Counted from the first letter of the stretch, positions 54,148 through 62,788 are shown. The stretch: DNA of 64,000 nucleotides from Salinibacterium xinjiangense (GCF_014645015.1 NZ_BMLC01000001.1:248001-312000), one strand, 5' to 3'. Notes: generated from the letters alone by a model not told the origin. Program-made: numbers and translations.

Positions 54148-54210
54148 GCCGCGAATCAGGACTCTTGCGATGGTCGCCCGGGTAATCTACAGCCACAGTC
54201 CGGGTGTAAA

Positions 54211-54224
54211 TGTGAACGCTAACA
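54211..54224. promoter_or_regulatory. LacI-type operator O1
   Basis: TGTGAACGCTAACA matches the LacI-family consensus TGTTAGCGCTAACA at 12 of 14 positions. It lies 168 bp upstream of the sugar-binding protein ATG. The regulator is probably the LacI-family protein at 56168-57175. Confidence 0.6.
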
Positions 54225-54360
54225 AATGTCTTGCTGGGAACAATAATCCCGCCCGACGAGCCTGTCAAGCGTGACTCGAAACCGAATGTTGCCAATAAGA
54301 ACCTCGGGCATCGTCAGCCCGTCGTCCCGACGGTAGACTCGTGATGTTGCGCGACAGGAT

Positions 54361-54374
54361 TGTGAACCCTAACA
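54361..54374. promoter_or_regulatory. LacI-type operator O2
   Basis: TGTGAACCCTAACA differs from O1 at one position and lies 112 bp before the divergent ATPase ATG at 54487. Two copies, one near each divergent transcript, fit joint control by the LacI protein two genes to the right, possibly by looping. Confidence 0.6.
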
Positions 54375-54486
54375 TCGCGTTATCCCGTGCATGATCGACG
54401 CAAGCGCGCAGTTGCCGTCGTCACGCGTGCTTCGGCTCGTTTCCCACCCAGGGCTTCGCCATGATCCGCCACTCGATGGAGAGCAG

Positions 54487-56028
54487 ATGAACGAGAAATC
54501 ACCCGTCGTTCAGCTCACTGATGTTTCAGTCGGGTTCCCGGGAGTAATGGCGCTTGATGGAGTGAACTTCCGTCTCTTCCCCGGTGAGGTCCATTCGTTG
54601 ATGGGCGAGAACGGTGCGGGAAAAAGCACCCTCATCAAAGCGCTCACTGGCGTGCACCCTGTCGATTCCGGGTGCATTGAGCTGGACGGCCGCAGAGTCG
54701 CGTTTCACAACACCGCTGCAGCGCAGGATGCCGGGATCAGCACCGTCTACCAGGAAATCAACCTCCTCCCCAATATGAGCGTGACGGAGAACGTCATGCT
54801 CGGCCGGGAGCCGCGCCACCGCTTTGGTGGCATCGACTGGCGCTCTGCCCGTCGGCGGACAGCCGAACTTCTCGCAACACTGCGACTGGATATCGACCCG
54901 GCCTCGATGCTGGCCGATCACTCCCCCGCCGTCCAACAGCTGATCGCTATCGCGCGAGCCGTCTCCGTGCGTGCCAAAGTGCTCATCCTCGACGAGCCGA
55001 CCTCGAGTCTCGACAGCGACGAGGTCACTGAGCTGTTTCGTATTATCGTCAGCCTCAAGGCGACTGGGGTCGCGATTCTCTTCGTCTCCCATTTCATCGA
55101 TCAGGTCTACGAGATCTCCGATCGACTCACCGTGCTGCGCGACGGGAGAGTCGTCGGGGAGTACCTCACTCACGAACTGCTCCGCATCGACCTCGTGCAG
55201 AAGATGGTGGGCAAAGAGATCTCGATGCTGGACGGCATCCGGGATCGAACCGAGTCAAACGGTATCGAAGATGACCTCGATGCCGAAGAACCATTCATCA
55301 CCGCAATCGGTTTGGGCCGCGATGGCGGTATCCAGCCGATCGATCTCACCATCTACGAGGGTGAGATCGTGGGAATCGCGGGCCTGCTGGGTTCTGGTCG
55401 CACCGAACTGGCCAGGCTCATCACGGGCGTCGACCGGCCCGACACCGGGCAGCTTCTGGTTGCCGGTAAAAAGGAGAACTTCCGGGGCCCTCGGAACGCT
55501 CTCAAACGGAGAATCGCCTACGCCTCCGAGAATCGCCGCGGTGAAGGGATCATGGGCGACCTCACCGTGCGGGACAACATAACCCTCGCCCTGCAAGCCG
55601 ACCTCGGCTGGTTGCGGCGGCTACCACGGCAGCGACAGGACGAACTGGCGCGCAGCTACATCCAGGCCATGAATATCAAGCCACCCGATCCAGATGCCCT
55701 CATGCGAACTCTCTCGGGTGGCAATCAACAGAAAGTGCTTCTCGCTCGGTGGCTCGCGATAGCTCCCAGACTGCTCGTACTCGACGAGCCGACGCGAGGC
55801 ATCGATATCGGCGCCAAGGCCGAGATCCAGAACCTGGTGACAAATCTCGCCGAGAACGGTCTCGCCGTGGTCTTCATCTCCGCAGAGCTCGAGGAAGTTG
55901 TGCGCATCAGCAACCGGATCGCTATCCTGCGCGATCGACGAAAAGTGGGCGACCTGGCAAATCACGACCTCACCGTCGACAGGCTGCTCGCCATCATCGC
56001 TGAATCAGACGATGATGCGGCGGGATAG
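54487..56028 (+). CDS. Second sugar ABC transporter ATP-binding protein, no permease of its own
   Basis: 513 residues, two nucleotide-binding domains of the RbsA class: Walker A GENGAGKSTLIKALTGV, Walker B VLILDEPTSSLDS, second-domain GLLGSGRTELARLITGVD, signature TLSGGNQQKVLLARWL and LLVLDEPTRGID. It closely resembles the ATPase at 51407-52933, including the shared FRLFPGEVHxLMGENGAGKS block. The ATG at 54487 follows GGAGAGC; a longer start at 54391 would run over operator-side sequence. No permease or binding protein follows, only a LacI gene. It may serve the divergent transporter or be a diverged duplicate. Confidence 0.88.
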   Translation: MNEKSPVVQLTDVSVGFPGVMALDGVNFRLFPGEVHSLMGENGAGKSTLIKALTGVHPVDSGCIELDGRRVAFHNTAAAQDAGISTVYQEINLLPNMSVTENVMLGREPRHRFGGIDWRSARRRTAELLATLRLDIDPASMLADHSPAVQQLIAIARAVSVRAKVLILDEPTSSLDSDEVTELFRIIVSLKATGVAILFVSHFIDQVYEISDRLTVLRDGRVVGEYLTHELLRIDLVQKMVGKEISMLDGIRDRTESNGIEDDLDAEEPFITAIGLGRDGGIQPIDLTIYEGEIVGIAGLLGSGRTELARLITGVDRPDTGQLLVAGKKENFRGPRNALKRRIAYASENRRGEGIMGDLTVRDNITLALQADLGWLRRLPRQRQDELARSYIQAMNIKPPDPDALMRTLSGGNQQKVLLARWLAIAPRLLVLDEPTRGIDIGAKAEIQNLVTNLAENGLAVVFISAELEEVVRISNRIAILRDRRKVGDLANHDLTVDRLLAIIAESDDDAAG

Positions 56029-56167
56029 GGCTCGGCGTGTTCAGGTCTCGCGCCGCCTGTCGGCTATTGTTCCCGTAGAGGCGGAGAGCGCGGGATCATG
56101 CCCCCCGAATCCGATCCGACAGAGCGGTCACCGCTCGCCTGCGACAGTGACCGAGTGAGGAGAGTTC

Positions 56168-57175
56168 GTGGCGACTGATTCTCCTCGCCAGGCGACCATC
56201 TTCGACGTGGCGCGACTTGCCGGGGTGTCCCATCAGACTGTGTCGCGGGTTCTCAACGACCTGCCGAACGTGCGCGCAGCAACTCGTGCTCGCGTCGAGG
56301 ACGCCATAACTAAGCTCCGGTACGTACCATCGCCGGCAGCCCGTGCTCTCGTGACGCGGCGTTCACGGACCATAGGGCTCATCACAACCGGCGGTGCGGA
56401 GTTCGGCCCATCGTCAACCCTGCTGTATTTCAACGCCGCCGCCCGCGATGCGCGGTGGTCGGTATTCACCGCGAACATGGTCGACTGGGATCAGAATTCC
56501 GTGCGTGCAGCCATCGAGGCTTTCCTCCGTCAGAGCGTCGAAGGAATCGCCGTCATTTCCGGGTATGAGAGAGCCGCCGAGGCCGTTGCTGGCATGGAGT
56601 TGACGATTCCACTGGTCGTTCTGCAGGCGACCCCGCGACTCGGTCTCGACACCGTAGGCGCTGACCAGTACGGTGCCGCGCGCGCCGCCGTGAAGCATCT
56701 CCTCGACCTTGGCCACAGTGCTGTGGGTCATCTCGCCGGACCGCGGGACTCGGTTGACGCGCAGGAACGCGAGCGCGGATGGCGTGATGAGCTCGAGGCA
56801 CACGGCCTCGCAACCCAGCTGATGGGTGTAGGTGACTGGACTCCCGCCGCAGGGCACCGTTTCGGGCTCGAGTTCGACCTCGGTGCGATGACGGCAGTGT
56901 TCGTCGCTAATGACCAGATGGCGGTGGGCCTGATCGCAGCCATCACCGAACGCGGGCGCACGGTACCAGGCGACGTCAGCGTCGTTGGTTTCGATGACAT
57001 TCCCGAAGCCGCTTTTTTCGCTCCACCGTTGACCACATTCCGCCAGGACTTCCAGCGAATCGGCCAGGACATGCTCAGCACACTTCTCGCACGCATTAAC
57101 AGCGAAACTGTCGAGGCGCTGCCACAGTCGATCCCGACACTGATCAAGCGTGCATCCACCCAGGCACCGCGCTGA
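56168..57175 (+). CDS. LacI-family transcriptional regulator
   Basis: 335 residues. The N-terminal helix-turn-helix is ATIFDVARLAGVSHQTVSRV followed by the hinge PSPAARALVTRRS. The ligand domain (about 60-335) has the periplasmic-binding fold (IPLVVLQATPRLGLDTVGADQYGAARAAVKHLLDLGH, AVFVANDQMAVGLIAAI, VSVVGFDDIPEAAFFAPPLTTFRQDF). GTG 56168 is preceded by GAGGAGAG. It probably represses the ABC operon and the ATPase gene through operators O1 and O2 and responds to the imported sugar. Confidence 0.93.
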   Translation: MATDSPRQATIFDVARLAGVSHQTVSRVLNDLPNVRAATRARVEDAITKLRYVPSPAARALVTRRSRTIGLITTGGAEFGPSSTLLYFNAAARDARWSVFTANMVDWDQNSVRAAIEAFLRQSVEGIAVISGYERAAEAVAGMELTIPLVVLQATPRLGLDTVGADQYGAARAAVKHLLDLGHSAVGHLAGPRDSVDAQERERGWRDELEAHGLATQLMGVGDWTPAAGHRFGLEFDLGAMTAVFVANDQMAVGLIAAITERGRTVPGDVSVVGFDDIPEAAFFAPPLTTFRQDFQRIGQDMLSTLLARINSETVEALPQSIPTLIKRASTQAPR

Positions 57176-57232
57176 TAGGAGCGCGCCATGCAGGGTCATG
57201 TCGAGTGAGGACCTGGGTGGGGTTTATCTGTA

Positions 57233-57281
57233 GTGGGCCCTACCGTGCGCGAACCGATGACATCCACGGTCTAAAGGTCCG
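57233..57281 (-). pseudogene. Decayed copy of tRNA-Val
   Basis: Positions 57233-57278 match the 3' half of the intact tRNA-Val gene at 60849-60894 at 42 of 46 positions, including a 13-bp block (57233-57245) and a 20-bp block (57251-57270). Beyond that, CTAAAGG followed by CC resembles the 5' acceptor end of the tRNA. The copy can therefore be read as a whole tRNA gene missing about 26 internal bases covering part of the anticodon and D arms. It cannot form a working tRNA. Both copies have the same orientation. Confidence 0.8.
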
Positions 57282-58108
57282 GTCGCACACAAATTCAGTG
57301 AAGATCCGCAAGAACACGGGCTTTCCAGAGACTGCGCATTTGCGGTAGCCTGCCCGAAAATCCGGGATTGTGGCGAATCCAGTTGCTGGAACACCAACGA
57401 CTCAACAACTCAAAACACCCGACCGATGTGTTCTGCCTGTACGCATCACCAGCCGAGCAATACGAGCTCGGCGGCACCGAACACCGGCGGTGCCGCTGGT
57501 CGTGCTCCGGGGCTCCCGCGGACCTAGGGCGTCAGGCCCTCATGGGGCCACGGAATGCAAGAGTCCATAGGATCTCCCCCACGGGTTCTGGTCGCGCTCT
57601 CGGCCGTCCTGCTGTCCGTTGACCCACGCTTGCGATTAACAAGCATCCGGCAGAAATTCGGTGAGTTCCGAGTCACACTCGAACCCGCCGACAGCGTGAC
57701 AGCCCGCGCCGGTTCAGGGCATCGAGCCGCACGCATGGCAGCGAGAACACATCGTTGACCGGAAGCCACGCTCGAGCAAAACGAAACGCCTGCATGATGC
57801 TCGTCGGATCATAGAGAATCACCCGCCATAGTCCCTGCCCGTCCAAAGCCAAGACCTCCAAAAGCGTCCCCATTGCGCCCGATGCACACGGCCCACGGCG
57901 AGGGGGGGTCGATTTCCGCGAGGCGCAGGTCATCGCCCGACAAAGAATTCGATTCCAAGGCAACCGCGGGAGGTAGGCCATGGCGACGCATGCGCACCGC
58001 GTCGCCCTGGCGGCCACACCCTGGCCGATTTGTACTTCCTTGCCAAAGTGTGTAGGCGCGGACTACGGTTCGAACATTCGAGTTCAAATTCCGCACCGAA
58101 GGAGTGTC
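57282..58108. other. No recognisable gene; left part of the tRNA-bounded segment
   Basis: Short open frames occur on both strands, but none has a convincing ribosome site or family match. A minus-strand frame near 57673-57900 has a protein-like run (GLWRVILYDPTSIMQAFRFA then RAWLPVNDVF) that may be a decayed gene end which I cannot identify. The segment sits between the decayed tRNA copy and the secreted-protein gene. Confidence 0.45.
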
Positions 58109-59980
58109 ATGGTCAAATCACCTGCCATTCGCGCTGGATTGACGCTGGCGTCCGTCGCAGCGTTGATCCTCGCCACAACATCCGTTGCATCGGCCCGACC
58201 CGGGGACGACGGCGCGCTATCGACCGCCGACGGCGCTCGCGACGCCCACCAGCACGGCGGAACGGCCGGTCATCTGCCGGCAACACAGTCCAACGTCAAC
58301 GTAGTCTCCAAACTGAAGATGAAGAACGCGGTGCCCGAGAAGATCGCCGATGTGGGCGTCTTCAAGGACCATGCCTACCTTGCTGCGTGGGGCGTCGTGT
58401 CGTGCACCTACAACGGGGTGCACGTCGTGGATATCAAGGACCCCGCGAAACCAAAGGAGGTCGCGTTTATCCAGTCGAAGGAGGGCAGCTACCCGGGCGA
58501 GGGTGTCCAGGCACTTCAACTCGATACGCCAGCCTTTACCGGCGACGTGCTCGTCACCAATAACGAGAAGTGCAAGGACAAAGCAGGGTTCGGCGGCATG
58601 AATCTCTATGACGTGACGAATCCCGAGCACCCCACACCACTCGCCGTGGGCATTGGCGATTCAACAGCCGATGGTCAGGGTAAGAAGACCTCCAACCAGA
58701 CCCACAGCGTCTTCGCCTGGGATGCCGGTGACAAGGCGTACGCAGTCATCGTTGACAACGAAGAGGGCACCGATGTCGACATCATGGACATCACCAACCC
58801 GAAGAAGCCGTTCCTCACTGCCGAATACGATCTGGACAAGACCTTCCCGCAGATCCTCCAGAACGCACCGTCGAACCTGACCGACGTGTTTCTCCACGAC
58901 CTCGTCGTCAAGCAGATCGCCGGAAAACAGGTGATGCTGTTGTCCTACTGGGACGCCGGATACGTCACCGTCGACATGACCGACGTGCACAACCCGATCT
59001 ATGTCGGCGATACGGACTTCACCAACCCCGACCCGCAGCTTCAGGAGTCGGCAGGCCTGATCGAGAAGCCCGAAGGCAACGGCCACCAGGGCGAGTTCAC
59101 CCTCGACAACAGGTTCGTAATCGGTGCCGACGAGGACTTCGCGCCCAACAGCGCGGAGGGCACCACGGATGACTCCGCGACGCCGTTTCAGATCTCGCAG
59201 GGCAGCGACACACCGCAGCTGCAAGGCGGGGAGTCGCTGACCGGTGATGCCGTCTACGCGGGACGGGCATGTTCCGGTGATCCGGTTGTGCTACCGGCGC
59301 CGGTCACCGCAAGCGGCAGCCAGATCGCGATCGTCACCCGTGGTCTCTGCGCGTTCACCGAGAAGGTGGCGAACGTTGAAGCGGCTGGCGGCTATGACGG
59401 AATCGTCATCATCAACCGCGAGGGTACCGACGGATGCGGCGCGTTCGGGATAAGCGTTGCCGGCAACATCCCGACCTCTTCGGTCGACCGTCAAACCGGA
59501 TTCGGTTTCTTCGACCTCGAGGCTTTCTACGATAACGCGGCCTGCCTCGGCGGTGCTGCCAGCCTGATTCCCGGCCTGAGTCTGGGCGCCGTCGGAGATC
59601 TCGTTTCCGTGCGCGCGTTCTTCGACGGTTGGGGTTATGTGCACCTCTTCGACAACTCGACGGGAAAGATGTCCGAGCTGGACACCTATGCAATTCCCGA
59701 AGCCATGGACCCGGCCTACGCTGTGGGCTTCGGCGACCTCTCGGTTCACGAGGTGGCCACGTCCAAGCAGCGGGCCGACCTGGCGTACTTCTCGTATTAC
59801 GCGGGAGGTTTTCGAGTGACCAAAATCATCGACGACAAACTCGTCGAGACCGGTCGCTTCATTGACGAGGGCGGCAACAACTTCTGGGGTGTGGACGTGT
59901 TCGAGAACAATGGCGTCGAATACGTTGCGGCCAGCGACCGTGATTTCGGGCTCTATATTTTCCGATACACGGGTAACTGA
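58109..59980 (+). CDS. Secreted LVIVD-repeat protein with PA domain
   Basis: 623 residues. A signal peptide (about 1-29, cleavage after ASA) directs export. His/Gly-rich residues (DAHQHGGTAGHL) follow, then LVIVD-type beta-propeller repeats (GVHVVDIKDPAKPKEVAFI, GGMNLYDVTNPEHPTPLAVG, DVDIMDITNPKKPFLTAEY, YVTVDMTDVHNPIYVGDTDF). A protease-associated (PA) domain is inserted at about 377-500 with paired Cys (RACSGDPVVL, TRGLCAFTEKVANVEAAGG, DGCGAFGI). The propeller then resumes to the C-terminus (VAASDRDFGLYIFRYTGN). AAGGAG precedes ATG 58109. No anchor is seen, so the protein is probably released or wall-bound. The substrate is unknown. It is the only intact gene in the tRNA-bounded segment. 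Confidence 0.85.
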   Translation: MVKSPAIRAGLTLASVAALILATTSVASARPGDDGALSTADGARDAHQHGGTAGHLPATQSNVNVVSKLKMKNAVPEKIADVGVFKDHAYLAAWGVVSCTYNGVHVVDIKDPAKPKEVAFIQSKEGSYPGEGVQALQLDTPAFTGDVLVTNNEKCKDKAGFGGMNLYDVTNPEHPTPLAVGIGDSTADGQGKKTSNQTHSVFAWDAGDKAYAVIVDNEEGTDVDIMDITNPKKPFLTAEYDLDKTFPQILQNAPSNLTDVFLHDLVVKQIAGKQVMLLSYWDAGYVTVDMTDVHNPIYVGDTDFTNPDPQLQESAGLIEKPEGNGHQGEFTLDNRFVIGADEDFAPNSAEGTTDDSATPFQISQGSDTPQLQGGESLTGDAVYAGRACSGDPVVLPAPVTASGSQIAIVTRGLCAFTEKVANVEAAGGYDGIVIINREGTDGCGAFGISVAGNIPTSSVDRQTGFGFFDLEAFYDNAACLGGAASLIPGLSLGAVGDLVSVRAFFDGWGYVHLFDNSTGKMSELDTYAIPEAMDPAYAVGFGDLSVHEVATSKQRADLAYFSYYAGGFRVTKIIDDKLVETGRFIDEGGNNFWGVDVFENNGVEYVAASDRDFGLYIFRYTGN

Positions 59981-60006
59981 GTCGAGAGCCTGATCTGAAT
60001 TACCCA

Positions 60007-60047
60007 CACGAAATCGCTCCTGAGAACCCGTCAGGAGCGATTTCGTG
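60007..60047 (+). terminator. Perfect 17-bp hairpin after the LVIVD gene
   Basis: Stem 60007-60023 pairs fully with 60031-60047 around a 7-base loop, 26 bp after the stop codon. No T-run follows, so it is an I-type stem as often seen in actinobacteria rather than a classic intrinsic terminator. Confidence 0.75.
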
Positions 60048-60093
60048 CGCCCCGGTGGCGCCGCAGGACGCGCCGGGTCATCACCGCGCCGGG

Positions 60094-60354
60094 TCAGCGG
60101 GGCAGCACCAAGGCGCCGTCCATGTGACGGGGAATCGTGTCGTGGTGCTGAGCCCATGACAACCGAAAACCCGTCGGGAAGCCGTTGAATACCAGACGAT
60201 CCACGGTCGGTGCGAGCGTGTCGCTGATCCGACGCACGAGATCGGGCTCGTTGCTGCTGTGGTGCACGGTGGCGATCAGGGAGGTGCGGCCGTCCCGCAA
60301 AACGCGGATCATCGCCAATGGCCACAACATGAACGCCAGGTCGGACCTCGACAA
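60094..60354 (-). pseudogene. Aldehyde dehydrogenase C-terminal fragment
   Basis: The minus strand codes for SLIATVHHSSNEPDLVRRIS then TLAPTVDRLVFNGFPTGFRL and SWAQHH. This matches the C-terminal region of 2,5-dioxovalerate (alpha-ketoglutaric semialdehyde)-type aldehyde dehydrogenases (LTATVH...VGRLxxNGFPTGVxVxWAxxHGG). After HH the frame leaves the family (no GGPYPAT), and the catalytic Cys and NAD-binding parts are absent. Only about 60 residues align, so this is a remnant. Confidence 0.65.
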
Positions 60355-60848
60355 GCCGCGCGTCGCGGAGACTGCCTATTACGCAGAGCATGATGGATAG
60401 TCCGCGTACGACAAATGACAACGCTCAAGGCAGAGCTCTTGAAGATTAGGGCGTTGGTTTCAACCCCACTGGCAAGGGCGACCTGGTCGTCATTAAAGTC
60501 GATGAGAACCCCGCTTACCCGAACGGAGAGTGGGCCTCGATCTCAAAAACGGCGGCGAGCGTCAGTACACCCACCGGACGGGAACGAGCAGCGACCGGGA
60601 CGGAATCGACCAGCTGCGAGCCGCCACGAGGAGGGCAACCGCCGTCTGGATTACGAAGTCCGAAATGGAGTCATGCGAGACCGCGTGGCTCCTTCTATGT
60701 TTGTCCGTGCTGCTCGCCTACGAAATCAGCGCAGTGGACAATATCCGCAATTCCCGCTCACCAACGCCTCACCAACTGACAGGTTGATTTGCGAGCCGAC
60801 TCTGCGAGGCGATACCCCAGGTAATTCCTCTGATCGGGCATTTTACTT
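60355..60848. other. No recognisable gene; right part of the tRNA-bounded segment
   Basis: A plus-strand frame from 60415 to 60876 runs into the tRNA gene on the opposite strand and has an Arg/Thr/Ser-rich composition typical of a non-coding shadow. In another frame, near 60470-60560, a protein-like run (GKGDLVVIKVDENPAYPNGE) may be the end of a decayed gene I cannot identify. Confidence 0.45.
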
Positions 60849-60849
60849 G

Positions 60850-60922
60850 TGGGCCCTACCGGGCTCGAACCGATGACATCCACGGTGTAAACGTGGCGCT
60901 CTACCAACTGAGCTAAAGGCCC
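60850..60922 (-). tRNA. tRNA-Val (anticodon TAC)
   Basis: 73 bases on the minus strand fold into a tRNA. The acceptor GGGCCTT pairs with AGGGCCC, the D arm is GCTC...GAGC, and the anticodon stem CCACG/CGTGG surrounds loop TTTACAC with anticodon TAC (reads GUA, valine). The T arm is ATCGG/CCGGT around TTCGAGC. The discriminator base is A and CCA is not encoded. A decayed second copy lies at 57233-57281. Confidence 0.95.
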
Positions 60923-61060
60923 GCGGCGATTGTCCGCAGGGTTGCAAGGGTAGCGGTAAGTGACGATTGCGAAAAATCGTGGCCAATCCTCGCAACGCGA
61001 CTACCCGCGTCGCGAACAACTGGGCGCATCGCGGTCAACTGACGGGCATACACTCCGGCC

Positions 61061-61702
61061 ATGGCACCCCATCGCACCGAGCACAGGCTGCCCGTGCTGC
61101 TGATCACGCTCGGGGCGCTGGTGATCTATCTTTTCCTTCCCAATGAGGTGACCTTCCTCCCGTCGTGGGTGATCCCCGCCATCGGTGCCATCGTGCTCAT
61201 CCCCCTCGTGCTGTCGAACCCCAGACGGCTCAACCGCGAGACGGCGCTCACCCGCTGGCTCGGGATCGGATTCGCCTCAGGTCTCGCCGCGGTGAACCAG
61301 GTGTACATAGTGCTGATCATCGGCGAGTTGGTCAACGGAGTCGCGAAGGGACCAACGATCCTGCTCACCACTTTCGGCGTGTGGGGCACCAACGTCGTGG
61401 CGTTCTCGCTGGTCTACTGGGAGCTCGATAAGGGTGGCCCGATCGCCAGGCGAGTAAAGGGTGTGAATGACCACGCGAGGCAGGATTTCCGGTTCCCGCA
61501 GCAGGAGGCTGATTCGACCCAGCTGTGGACCCCCGAGTTCTTTGACTACGCGTACTTCTCACTCTCGAACATGATGGCGTTTAGTCCCACCGATGTAATG
61601 CCCCTCAGTCGACCCGCGAAGGCCCTCATGGCGTACCAGGCACTCACGGGCTTTGTGCTGCTCGCGCTCGTGATCTCCCGTGCTGTCAACATACTGACCT
61701 GA
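61061..61702 (+). CDS. Four-to-five-helix membrane protein, first of a tandem pair
   Basis: 213 residues. Hydrophobic segments lie at about 10-30, 36-55, 70-95, 105-122 and 190-210. The segment YAYFSLSNMMAFSPTDVMPL before the last helix is nearly repeated in the next gene. This resembles actinobacterial DUF1345-like proteins whose FSPTD loop looks like a channel re-entrant segment. An ion-channel role is only a guess. It ends 25 bp before its paralogue. It is adjacent to, and divergent from, tRNA-Val. Confidence 0.7.
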   Translation: MAPHRTEHRLPVLLITLGALVIYLFLPNEVTFLPSWVIPAIGAIVLIPLVLSNPRRLNRETALTRWLGIGFASGLAAVNQVYIVLIIGELVNGVAKGPTILLTTFGVWGTNVVAFSLVYWELDKGGPIARRVKGVNDHARQDFRFPQQEADSTQLWTPEFFDYAYFSLSNMMAFSPTDVMPLSRPAKALMAYQALTGFVLLALVISRAVNILT

Positions 61703-61727
61703 CGGTGTGCGCTCCTACACTCGGAAA

Positions 61728-62417
61728 GTGAGTTCTTCTGAGAGATCCGGTCGCGCCGAGCACCGCTGGCCCGCGGCTATAGCGCTGGTGGTAGCGCTGG
61801 CCCTGTACGGGCTGCTGCCCAGTTCGTTCTTTCCTCCTTTGCGCTTCGGCGTGGTCGCTCTCGGGTTGTTACTGCTCATCGCCGTCATCGCCGTCAACCC
61901 ACTGCGAATGCATCGCCAAACCCGATGGTCACGTGGCCTCTCGGTAGGCCAGACCCTGCTGTTGCTCATCGCAAACCAGGTCGCGCTCATCCACATCATC
62001 TTCCAGCTGGTGACACCGTCAAAGGATGAAGGACCGACTCTGCTGCTCGCTGCCCTCCAGGTGTGGGTGACGAACGTCATCGTCTTTGCACTGCTCTACT
62101 GGGAAGTGGACCGGGGAGGGGCGGTCGCCCGATCGAAGCGTGAGAGGAAAGATCTACCTCCGGCCGATTTCAGGTTTCCCCAGGATGAAGACCACGATGC
62201 TGTCGAGGAGGTGGCTGTGCGATCATCCAGAAGCCTCAACTGGACGGCCAGTTTCGTCGACTACCTGTACTTCTCGCTGTCCAACTCGATGGCCTTCAGC
62301 CCGACAGATGCGATGCCGCTCTCGCACCGTGCGAAGGTGCTGATGGGCCTGCAGTCGTTCGCGGGGTTCGTTATCCTCGCGCTGGTTATCGCGAGGGCGG
62401 TATCGCTGCTCGGTTAG
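61728..62417 (+). CDS. Membrane protein, second of the tandem pair
   Basis: 229 residues from GTG 61728 (an alternative GTG lies at 61707; neither has a strong ribosome site). It is paralogous to the preceding protein along its length: shared segments include the WVTNVIVFALLYWEVDRGGAVAR block (compare WGTNVVAFSLVYWELDKGGPIAR), the DFRFPQ motif and YLYFSLSNSMAFSPTDAMPL. The pair may form a hetero-oligomer in the membrane. The 3' end overlaps the convergent small membrane gene by 4 bp. Confidence 0.7.
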   Translation: MSSSERSGRAEHRWPAAIALVVALALYGLLPSSFFPPLRFGVVALGLLLLIAVIAVNPLRMHRQTRWSRGLSVGQTLLLLIANQVALIHIIFQLVTPSKDEGPTLLLAALQVWVTNVIVFALLYWEVDRGGAVARSKRERKDLPPADFRFPQDEDHDAVEEVAVRSSRSLNWTASFVDYLYFSLSNSMAFSPTDAMPLSHRAKVLMGLQSFAGFVILALVIARAVSLLG

Positions 62418-62788
62418 GGCGCGAACAACTCGACCATGAGCGCCACAAACACGGCGATGAAGATGGCTGGTGTGACGAAGCGTACGACGTTCAGGAGCGG
62501 TGCGAGCTCGACGATCTGACGGCCGGTGATCGAGGCTGACGGCACGGCGATCAGGTCGCGAGCGATGGCCATGCCCTCTGTGGCAGCCGAATACTGCGCG
62601 AGAGCGCCGAGAATTCCCGAGGCGAGCAGAATGCCCGCGGCCGAGATCCTGAGCGCAAGGGACGTGCCGCCGAGGTCGAGGATGCCCAGCCAGACGGTGA
62701 AACCGAGCAATCCGGTGGGCGCCAGCTGCGACACGATGATGTGCCAGCGGGCCTTCGACCACAGCTCGATGAAGTCGCGTTCGCTCAT
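62414..62788 (-). CDS. Small hypothetical membrane protein
   Basis: 124 residues with an N-terminal amphipathic stretch (MSERDFIELWSKARWHIIVSQ) and three or four hydrophobic helices (LLGFTVWLGILDLGG, ISAAGILLASGILGALAQYS, FVTPAIFIAVFVALMVELF). I do not recognise a family. It starts 3 bp after the peroxiredoxin stop, so the two are probably co-transcribed. Confidence 0.6.
   Translation of the reverse strand: MSERDFIELWSKARWHIIVSQLAPTGLLGFTVWLGILDLGGTSLALRISAAGILLASGILGALAQYSAATEGMAIARDLIAVPSASITGRQIVELAPLLNVVRFVTPAIFIAVFVALMVELFAP

Noticed and set aside
60415-60876. 153-codon plus-strand frame
   Set aside because: Runs into the tRNA-Val gene, has no ribosome site and a composition typical of non-coding frames.
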